Below are positions 43,669 to 51,734 of a stretch of DNA of 64,000 nucleotides, piece by piece. This stretch comes from Eutreptiella sp. 'Long Island Sound 2002' (taxonomy: Eukaryota; Euglenozoa; Euglenophyceae; Eutreptiales; Eutreptiaceae), in the NCBI GenBank assembly GCA_964036045.1, contig OZ038378.1, forward strand, positions 168,007,975-168,071,974. The letters run 5' to 3'. The notes under the pieces are model-generated. The model had not been told where the DNA came from, searched no databases, and worked only from the letters and a program-made list of their open reading frames with translations. The number at the start of each line of letters is the position of its first letter. Position 1 is the first letter of the stretch. The position numbers and the translations under genes are program-made.

Positions 43669-46600
43669 TTAATTTGGAGAAAGGCCATGATACAAAGGCG
43701 TGTTGTGGTAACGGCGAAGCATGGCGAAAAGAATCTCAAGCCAATGGAAATCCTTTTCACTCGCGAGCTCCTTACGAAGCATATTTATAAGTGAGCGGCC
43801 GGCTACTTCGCCAGGCAGCGCTCGATGCGAGTGGATTTCACATCGCAGGTGGTGGATTCCAAGGCGAGCACATAATTCTCTCCACCATTCGGAGGTGTAC
43901 TCTTTGCCTGAATCCGTCACCACCTCGGATGGGACGTCCCAACCTCCCATCCAGGTCTGCGCGCACCATTTGGCGGCAGCCTTGCCAGTCATCGACTCAA
44001 TGTTGCAAGGCAACACTTGAATGTAGCCGGAATGACGGCACTGAATAAGGAGCACACCATTGACTTTTTTATTAGTCCAATCGCACTCTTCGTCATCAAG
44101 TTCACCGAGATAGAAGAAATCACTGGTGACTCTGTTAAAGAGGCGCTCCGGAATAGGATGAGGCCTCAGATGGCCGTGCTTCTTCGCGCTGGCGGGCGTC
44201 GAGACAGCACATTGGGCACCTCCGGCGGCTACTTTCATGCAGTGAGTATATAGCCGTGAGCCAAACAACCTATGTTTAATCATCGACCACAGTCGACGGC
44301 CATGTGCGTGGGGGGACTCCCATTTATGCCACCAGTTTAACACTCGGGGGGCCAGGGCGTCTGGTACGCACAATTTACCCTCCATCCACAGCTTCCCCCC
44401 ATCCCACGAGTACTCAGCAAACATCCCATCCTTGTGAGCATCTTTGGATTGGAGATTTCCAAAGACCTCTTTAAACATGGGATCCTGCAGGTAATCGGAC
44501 GTCCAGTCACGGATTATCAGGGAATCTTTAGGCAGGGGTGGAGTTTTGGCCGGATCTCGACGCTTAATGCCTTGGATCAACCGAAATCGACTTACTTGTC
44601 GGGTATAGTCAAACCGTTTCACACTCCCTGAGGAGGGATCGGTGACTTTCTCCACGACTTTCAGTGTTTTGGTGCAGATCTCATGGGCATGCGCCGGATC
44701 TGAGATGGCCGTGATGTCGTGACACGGCAATGCGTGCTGTTTAACAGCGCACTGCATGCATGCACGTCGAATGAGTTTCTTTTCTTCCTGATCCCATTCG
44801 ATGATGACATGGCGGTCCTGCTCCGTACCATGGATGTTGGTACTTTGCAGCCCCTCTGAGGCGGGGTAAGCCCATCGGCTCAGAGCATCCGCTACCGTGT
44901 TGTGTTTTCCAGGCAAGTACGACACATGGAGGTCAAACAGAGAGAGAAATTCGTGCCATCTGGCCCGTCGACCAGCTGGGCTCGCGACAGTATCAATGTG
45001 TTCAGTGGCCCAATACTCCAGAGATCGATGATCCGTCAGGACCTCGACTCGATTGGTGCCAACCCACGATTGGTACTTTTTTAAAGCACAGATGATGGCG
45101 TAGGTTTCTTGCTCACGCGGCGACCATTGCATTTGGCGTGGGGCTAGCTTCCGCGACCAAAATGCAAGAGGGTAATGATCACCTGTGGCTTCATCAACCT
45201 GTTCAAGGACAGCTCCGATCGCGTACCTAGATGCGTCGGTTCTAATGTAGAAGGGTCGGTCAAATTGGGGCACATGCAACGTGGCGACTTCGCAGAGGGC
45301 CGCCTTCAAGTGATGGAAGGCCTCCTCACACTCGTCAGTCCACTTGACACGAACCTTTGAACCTGCCTTGCCCGCATCTCTCCCTACCTTCAATGATTCA
45401 GTGAGGGGGGCAGCAAATTTGGCATAATTCGGCACAAAAGTGTGATAAAAATTGCAACAACCCAGGAATCCTCTCAACTCCGTGATCGTCTCAGGGCGCT
45501 TCCACTTCTGAATAGCGACGAGCTTCCCTGGACTGGGTCGTCGGGTGCCATTCTCAAGGAGAGAACCACAAAATTCGACTGATTCTAAAAATAATTTTCC
45601 CTTCTTTGGCCCACAAATCAGCTGATTGGCGTCAAGAATGTCCAAAACTTGGTTCAGCTGCTTCTCATGTAGGGCCACCAGCTCGGCTTCGGTCAGTCCC
45701 TCCCCTTCCGTCGCGATGATTATGTCATCTATGTACACACTCACGAAGGCACGAAGCTCAGGATGGGTTGTGAACAGCACATCCTCCATCATTCTTTGAA
45801 AAAATGAGGGGGCGTTCTTCAGCCCCATGGGCATGACGGTCCATTGGACTGGGCCACATGGCGTGCACATACAGGTGAGAGGTCGGCTGTCCTTCCTCAA
45901 CGGCATTTGGTGAAAGCCGTGACGGAGATCCAGCACAGAAAACAAACGACCTCTTGCCCTCTTGGCGATTTCCTCCTCAATGAGGGGCAGGGGGTGTGAA
46001 TCCGCCTTTGTTTCGGCGTTGAGATTGCGAAAATCAACAACCATTCGCCAACCATCAATGGTGTTCTGGTCTGCAGGCGGTGGCTTCGGGACTGTGAAGG
46101 GTGCACAGCACCATTCGCTGGTCATACAACCCTCAAGCCAACCAAATTCCCTGAGATTTCTCTCGATGATTTTTCTGAGTATCTCATGTTTGTGTCCATG
46201 ATTTTCATAAGGGCGCTGTTTCTTCGCCTTGTACCCTTCACGAAGCTCGATGAAGGCTTCACCGAACTGCCCACGGACAGGGGGATCTTTGATCAACTTC
46301 CCTGAAAGGGTTGTGTCCTTCCGTTCCTCAAAAATCTTTTCTCTTGACTTGGAACACAATTCAGTGTCCACCTGATCGCCAGGAATTACTGTCGAAAAAA
46401 CTTTGGCGACTTCTTCGGCTTTGGCAGGAAGAATCTTCTTACGGATGTCCCTAAACAGGTCTGTATCAACTGCCTCTTGAAGATAGGTGGGTCTTGTGTC
46501 GAAATCCCAGAGATTCTCTTCGTGATCCAGCTCCTCGAAAGGATCCATGAAAGCTTCCACAGGGGGTTTTTCATAAAAAACTCTGAATTTACGGCCCGAT

Positions 46601-47961
46601 TTGGAATTTTTCTTCGCCCGTGCACTGAAGATTCTTTTCGATGTCGATCGTATTGGGGAAGAGGGAGACGAGGCGGATCCATTGGACGTTGGATCACCTT
46701 GGGTATCTGACGGACAAAAATCAGAAAAAAGAGATTCATCATCAGTACCACGCTCAACCTCAGATTCAGACCCAACACAAGAATCAGTACCAGAATCAGC
46801 AGAATTAGAGTCAGAAAGCTTTCCATCCACCAGGAATGCAAGCGAACTCCAGGACCGCTGTGGCAGGGGACCTGTGTCGTCCCTGGCATACAGCTTAATC
46901 TTCCTGGGAAGTTCGATGTAATCTACACAAATGTCTTGTAATTCCTGAAACCAAGGCTTGTCGTCCCACAAGGGCACAACTAAAATTGCCTGGGTTTTAT
47001 CTTGCTTGATTTTGTGGATGACCTGCTGGATTAGGTGAAACGGAGGGTTAATCCACAACTTCTTGTCCCGTTTATGGGTCCAAGCGTCGCTAAAGTGCTT
47101 GTCAAAGCGCTTGTTCTCACGGTTAGCAAAGGCATCATACTGTGGCCAAAAGGAATGATGTTCATGAAAATATTCACAAATTGCATCGCGCCATTTGTCG
47201 ACAACTCTGTAGGATGAAGAGTGCCAGCGCGAAGGGCGTCGTGGCTGGGAGTCCCTACGAAGACATTCTAACTCTCGGGAGTAATCGGCACTCCCATTCA
47301 CCTCTGTAATGGTGACATCTTCACCAAATTTTGGTGTCACCTTTTGCTTCAAAAATTCTTCTGCACTTTTAAACCCTGCGTGCAAAAAACGAAATTCAGG
47401 ACGCTCCAAGGGACCTGACTCCAGCAAAAAACAACGACGATGACCTACGGGCGCTACCCTGTTCTTGCGAAGCCAAGGATGGCCCAAATAAAGGTCATAC
47501 TTTATGTCGGCACGATAGAAGTAGTCATCCTTAAGGACAACTTCTTCCACATTTTGCTCTTCCCAAAGGTCTTGAGCGACCAAATGAGTTGATATATAAC
47601 AACCGCGTTGCCCACCTGCGAGAGAATGTCCAGAAACTCCCTCGAGGGTAACAGGATGAGGCGACTCAAACACGCAGTCGTCGGGTAAGAATGAATTGGA
47701 TTGGAGATTTACCTCTGATCCATTGTCACATAAACAAGTGGCGAGGTGGAAGTTTCCCTTGCAATCAGAGACCCACAGCTTTGTGACAAACTGACGAGCC
47801 CTGTGCTTGGACTGTACACCAACCTCGTCCACTACAACAGAAGGATCCGCTGCCGGATCCAGGGGAGAGGAAACAAGCGACCCTACATCAAGTAATGGTC
47901 GATCAGGAATCTGGGGATCATGCCTGAAATCGCCTGGGGAGGGGCGATTTTCGTGGCTCCC
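43669..47961 (-). pseudogene. pol: E3 polyprotein: protease to integrase core
   Basis: Open from directly after the gag UAG. Numbering from the first Met at 47832: protease with CDNGSEVNL (residues 35-43; DNG instead of DTG or DSG); Dam-like module with DAFANREN (233-240), INPPFHLIQQVIHKI (261-275) and LVVPLWDDKPWF; RT with WRMVVDFRNLN, FSVLDLRHGFHQMPL and VYIDDIII (YIDD 700-703); RNase H with RTDASRY (D866), E907 and D934; integrase with D1238, D1307 and E1342 (34 residues between the last two). The zinc region is atypical (C1198 and C1208, spaced CX9C). TAA at 43669-43671 interrupts the frame, at a place where a glutamine codon CAA would fit. Confidence 0.9.
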
Positions 47962-47964
47962 CTA
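47928..47964 (-). promoter_or_regulatory. E3 gag/pol readthrough site with downstream hairpin
   Basis: UAG (47962-47964) followed by GGG. gag and pol are in one frame and the 43 codons between this stop and the first pol Met contain no other stop. A 7-bp stem AATCGCC/GGCGATT (47943-47949 with 47928-47934) starts 12 nt after the UAG. Its 8-nt loop contains CTCCCC, complementary to GGGGAG, which begins at the last base of the stop. A stop followed by G and a structure recalls gammaretroviral readthrough. A full pseudoknot is possible on paper, but its connecting loops would be only 1 nt. Confidence 0.6.
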
Positions 47965-50900
47965 GGCGTTCTGACCTCCAGCGGCTGCGTTAACATTGTG
48001 AACACAGCCTGATTCGTCGACCCACTCGTCTTGGAACGGATCATCTGCTGGATTCAGGGCATTTTCGACATAATCTCGATCCGCATCGGACACCTGATCT
48101 GCACCTGAGACCTGATCCACACGATGGTTGCCCTTTCCACGTCCACGGCCACGGCCGCCGGATGATGGACCACCACCGTCGCCACGCCCTCTGCCCTTAC
48201 CAGAGAAAGGGGTTCCTGAAGGATTTCCCTTACCTTTACCCTGTGATCCTGGAGCATTTCCTTTGTTTGTACCGGATTGAGGGGTTTGGCCTGGATTTCG
48301 ATTTCCGCCTCCGGCGTTGCCATTGGGACTTGTCTGGCCGTTCGGCTGTCCACCGGAGCCGGATGGAGTCCGATTTCCTTTGCCTTGGGACCCGCCAGGG
48401 CCTCCAGTATTTTTGTTTCCACCGGAGGGGGTCGGATTACCCTTTCCCCCCTTTGCACCATGCACCTGTCTGTCATTCCTGTCTGAATTCTGCGAATTAC
48501 TGACATTTTCACCAATCACCTTGTGATCGTAAGCAGACCATCGGTGATTACCAGTAGAATGCGTCTTAGCTCGGTTCGTAGAACCTAAAAGAAGGCAGAT
48601 GCTACAATGATCCTGAACATTCCGGGTGTCATTCACCTTTTTGTTGCCCTTTTGGGCCCCATTTTGGGTGTTTTGCTGGGTATTCTTGTTTCCCCCAAGA
48701 CCCTCATGGAAATTTTGATTGGCGGCGTCAGCGAGCCGCTCAACCTCTTCCCACAGTTCCTGCGGGGTGAACGAAAACACCCAGTTCCTGGCCTTCAGGC
48801 GATGGCCGTGGAAACTTACTCCCTTGTTGAGGACTTGGACAAACAAGTCCCGATCCTCGTGTTCATTAAATTTGATTTTCCACGTGTTTTCAGTGAATTT
48901 CACCTTGGAAAACGACGTGGGGGAGCACTTTTGAAGTGCCTCCCTGACCGTAAACCTGTTGGCCGAGGCATCAAAGCCTTCGACCTCTGCCCACCAGGTC
49001 TTGACCTTTTCTTCGGACTGTTTATTCCGAAGGGTGGCGGCAGTTTCGGAGGGGATCTTGTCAAAAATCAAATTTTTCAGCTCGGCACTAGAAAATTTTT
49101 CGCCTGAATGTTCAGATTCTTCCACTAGATTCCAGAAGCGCTGTCTCTTGTCTTGCACTTCGTGCAAGATTAATCGTGAGAACGAAGGAAAATTCTTCAA
49201 CATCTGGTGGTAATGGTCCTCTGGCAGCCGGGATCCACGTACCTCCAACTGTTCCCACACCTCATCAAAGGTAAGGGGGGAACTTGAATCTTCAGGATCA
49301 CTCCAGGTCCTGAGCCAAGTGTTGGCCGGCGCTCCCTCAAGGCAGTCCAAGAGGGCCATCAGGAACTGATCATCCTGGAGCTTTTGAGTCTTAACCCACA
49401 ATTTAAATTCCCGTTGGAACTGAGGCCAACGTCTGGGGTTTCCATTATACTTCGGTTGCTTGGCAACCTGACGAAGTCGCAATGAAGTAGGATTTAGAAG
49501 TGAATCCAGCCCAACACCGGCCGTAATGGCAGACACCTTGGCGGCATCATTAGCCACACCAGCTCCGGCGAGGGTCTGGGCGAGCAACATCTGGGCTAAT
49601 GCATTGGAATCAGCAGCAGGAAGGGCAGTACGGGAGGCAGTTCGCTTGGCATTCTGAGCCTCAGTCCTAGCCTTCGCCGACCTACTCTGAGATCGAGAGA
49701 TTGTAACCCTATCCTTTAGCTTAGTCCTGCTGATCCTTGCATCGGTGGTCTTAGAGTCCACAGAAGGAGCAATCGAAAAAATTTCTGTCGCCTCCTCCGA
49801 CGGTTCTGTTGTTTGTTCCACCGATGATGCGCCCTCAGACCGCATGTGTGTCTTGAAAAGATCTTTAATTCCCAGCGTCTGAATGATGAGTTGCATTTGA
49901 TCTTTGAGCAATTGGAGCTCAGTATCTCGCTGTAATCTGCAAGAGCAGTCGGCAGGACAGTACATACCGTGTCCTGAAGGGCCTGAGCAGGCTGTTGGAC
50001 CGCTAATCTCGGTGGTTCGCAGCCAGGAGTCCACTTGGGGAGCTCCTTCAGCCCTAATTTCCAGACTTGCCTGCCTGGCTGCCTCTAAAATTCCTTCCTC
50101 AACCGCGGCGGCTAGATCGTCGCGGATGGAAACAGAGGGATGAGGGGCGGAGGGCCCGGCAACAGGTGCCTTGGTCTTCTCCTTCGGGAAGGGGCTTGCC
50201 TCCCAGATCTGCAAAAAAATGGCAAAAGAGTCATCTTCTTGAGAACACCACCACATCCTGGTATTAATTTCTTCTTGAAGGAGGAAAAAATATTCGAATA
50301 AAAAATCAGAGGCGATTCTTTCTTGTCCTATCAGCTTAGACGTGGCTAATAGACAAAGGGCCTCAAGCGCCTCAAGGTTACGGGTCACTTCTGAAGACAA
50401 ATGGTTGTCCCATTGTGCCCATGAGGCTGGTCGATCATAGGTAGGTACCTCACCTGGACCACCCATCTCAATGTCGTCAATGTCGGCGTCGATGGTCTCA
50501 AAATGTGGACATTGGTAGGGAGTATTGGTACCTGCCAGGTCCGTAAGCTCCACCGGAGCGTTGCCATTAGCGTAGGCTGGGAGATTCCAGCTGCTTGATG
50601 GCCAATTTTGACTGGGATCTTGATGGTAATCTGGGCCTCCACAGCTGCTGATTTGTGCCCTTCTTGGGCAACTTGGGCTTGCGCAAGGCATTCCTCTCAA
50701 GGCCTCGTTCGCACAGCACCACGGCAGCGTAATCGTTACGTCTCCAGAGGTGGCGGGGTCTACGGGGCCGTACTGGGGAGCTAGCTGTGGTTGGGACACC
50801 AAAGGAACAACATTCAGGTAGCCTCTGCTACCATGAAAGTGCTGCCCTGGGTCGTTGATGGTGCCGGAGGGCTCGGGGCCGGCAAGACCAGTGGGGCAGG

Positions 50901-50997
50901 CACGCGAGGAGTCTCCCTGAACGTTGCTATTAGGGGTGGAACCGGATACTCGGACACCAACGGAGGCGAGAGCAGCAACAACTGAAGCAAGGTCCAT
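47962..50997 (-). CDS. gag: E3 Gag, 1011 aa, starting within the LTR
   Basis: Begins at ATG 50997 (A at -3, G at +4), 164 nt inside the LTR, and reads through the LTR end and the primer binding site, which is translated as HGSRG. A long N-terminal part with Cys/Pro-rich and acidic stretches is followed by a capsid-like region (about residues 502-700, NPTSLRLRQVAKQPKYNGNP...) and a small domain near 697-745. Then come an atypical zinc motif (CSIC then H and H, about 797-820), a Gly/Asn/Pro-rich stretch and an RG-rich basic segment. It ends at UAG 47962-47964. No earlier start after the LTR is needed, and the frame is intact. Confidence 0.85.
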   Translation of the reverse strand: MDLASVVAALASVGVRVSGSTPNSNVQGDSSRACPTGLAGPEPSGTINDPGQHFHGSRGYLNVVPLVSQPQLAPQYGPVDPATSGDVTITLPWCCANEALRGMPCASPSCPRRAQISSCGGPDYHQDPSQNWPSSSWNLPAYANGNAPVELTDLAGTNTPYQCPHFETIDADIDDIEMGGPGEVPTYDRPASWAQWDNHLSSEVTRNLEALEALCLLATSKLIGQERIASDFLFEYFFLLQEEINTRMWWCSQEDDSFAIFLQIWEASPFPKEKTKAPVAGPSAPHPSVSIRDDLAAAVEEGILEAARQASLEIRAEGAPQVDSWLRTTEISGPTACSGPSGHGMYCPADCSCRLQRDTELQLLKDQMQLIIQTLGIKDLFKTHMRSEGASSVEQTTEPSEEATEIFSIAPSVDSKTTDARISRTKLKDRVTISRSQSRSAKARTEAQNAKRTASRTALPAADSNALAQMLLAQTLAGAGVANDAAKVSAITAGVGLDSLLNPTSLRLRQVAKQPKYNGNPRRWPQFQREFKLWVKTQKLQDDQFLMALLDCLEGAPANTWLRTWSDPEDSSSPLTFDEVWEQLEVRGSRLPEDHYHQMLKNFPSFSRLILHEVQDKRQRFWNLVEESEHSGEKFSSAELKNLIFDKIPSETAATLRNKQSEEKVKTWWAEVEGFDASANRFTVREALQKCSPTSFSKVKFTENTWKIKFNEHEDRDLFVQVLNKGVSFHGHRLKARNWVFSFTPQELWEEVERLADAANQNFHEGLGGNKNTQQNTQNGAQKGNKKVNDTRNVQDHCSICLLLGSTNRAKTHSTGNHRWSAYDHKVIGENVSNSQNSDRNDRQVHGAKGGKGNPTPSGGNKNTGGPGGSQGKGNRTPSGSGGQPNGQTSPNGNAGGGNRNPGQTPQSGTNKGNAPGSQGKGKGNPSGTPFSGKGRGRGDGGGPSSGGRGRGRGKGNHRVDQVSGADQVSDADRDYVENALNPADDPFQDEWVDESGCVHNVNAAAGGQNA
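50822..50833 (-). promoter_or_regulatory. E3 primer binding site (initiator tRNA-Met)
   Basis: In element sense TGGTAGCAGAGG, directly after the LTR end CACTTTCA. Same tRNA as E2. It lies inside the gag reading frame. Confidence 0.85.
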
Positions 50998-51365
50998 GCT
51001 GATTGTGGTCCGGCAGAAAATCCCAGTCTATGAAGAAAATTGATGCGGATTATTCTGAATACATCTGAGTGTCCAAAACTGTCTGAAAAGATTTAAATAA
51101 TCCAATTATGTAAAAATGTTTGGCCGATCTGGCCCGCGAGCGCGCGTCAGCGGCAAATGGCAATTCCAGCTAAAATAGCGGAACGCGGCGGATTTACGGG
51201 AAATGGACCGCGGAATCAAATCCGGCATATCAGAAATATATAGGAAATATCCTGTGACTGAGCTGCGAGGCGGCAATTCCGCCGAAGCAAAGAAAATGAC
51301 CAAAATGTAGCCAATCTGGGCAGAATGTCTGAAAATCTGAGCAGATGGGGCTAGCCGCACTTACA
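50834..51365 (-). repeat. E3 5' LTR, 532 bp
   Basis: TG...CA in element sense. A TATA-like TATATAT (51236-51242) lies about 240 nt upstream of the gag ATG and would place the transcript start near 51210, leaving a short leader before gag. Confidence 0.95.
51236..51242 (-). promoter_or_regulatory. TATA-like box in the E3 LTR
   Basis: TATATAT in element sense, the only strong TATA match upstream of the gag start in this LTR. No start site is proven. Confidence 0.4.
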
Positions 51366-51370
51366 GGGAT

Positions 51371-51734
51371 CTTCCTACTTAGCTAGGCTGACCGAGAATT
51401 GAACCTAGGACCTCTCAAAAAGAGGTGCCCAGCCCCCTAGGGTGCATACCACTAGGATAGCTAAGAATGCATGAGAAAACATAGATAAATTCATAGGCTC
51501 TGCCCTGGATATGTCAGTTCTCAGTCAACTCAAGAAAAGATGAATAGCCTCACATTGATAGGGGATTAAGGGGTCCACTCCATATCCTGATTTGGTGTTT
51601 GGTTCCATAGGTCAAAATGTGTTATCACCACTTTTGGTCCGGCCAATACTAAGATAGAAATGCCTGTGTGCTTAGAGCATCTCTAATACAACTAAAGTAT
51701 ACGCTAAAGCATTGGAGAAGCACTTTTTCTTACT
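51371..51734 (-). repeat. E2 5' LTR, right part
   Basis: Continues the LTR interrupted at 40587 and matches 9466-9829. It includes the second, more mutated copy of the tRNA-like segment and ends at the ATCCC target duplication (51735-51739). Confidence 0.85.

Larger units (their letters stand above)
40588..51365 (-). mobile_element. E3: young chromovirus-like LTR retrotransposon
   Basis: A complete minus-strand Ty3/gypsy element of 10,778 bp. It has 532-bp LTRs (TG...CA), a 5-bp target duplication GGGAT, a primer binding site, gag, protease, Dam-like module, RT, RNase H, integrase, chromodomain and a polypurine tract. I see only two differences between the LTRs, so insertion was recent. One nonsense codon in the integrase region and the gag UAG are the only breaks in about 2,740 codons. 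The other E2 LTR shows the empty site, which proves the boundaries. Confidence 0.95.
9038..51734 (-). mobile_element. E2: outer LTR retrotransposon, disrupted by E1 and E3
   Basis: This Ty3/gypsy-like element is read on the minus strand. Its ends are 792-bp (left) and 790-bp (right, split by E3) LTRs about 3% different by eye. It is flanked by the 5-bp duplication ATCCC (9033-9037 and 51735-51739) within satellite DNA. Internal landmarks in element order are the primer binding site at 40151-40162, gag, protease with a Dam-like module, RT/RNase H/integrase ending at 33624, and a polypurine tract at 9830-9837 against the 3' LTR. E1 occupies 10546-33032 and E3 sits in the right LTR. The LTR termini are AG...CT on the + strand, not the usual TG...CA. 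The element is dead: it has insertions, a truncated integrase and a changed RNase H residue. Confidence 0.85.

Noticed and set aside
15452-47964. Variant genetic code with UAA/UAG as glutamine
   Set aside because: It would join E1 and E3 gag-pol and remove three nonsense codons, but nearly all glutamines in these long frames are CAA or CAG, and the E2 junction uses UGA.
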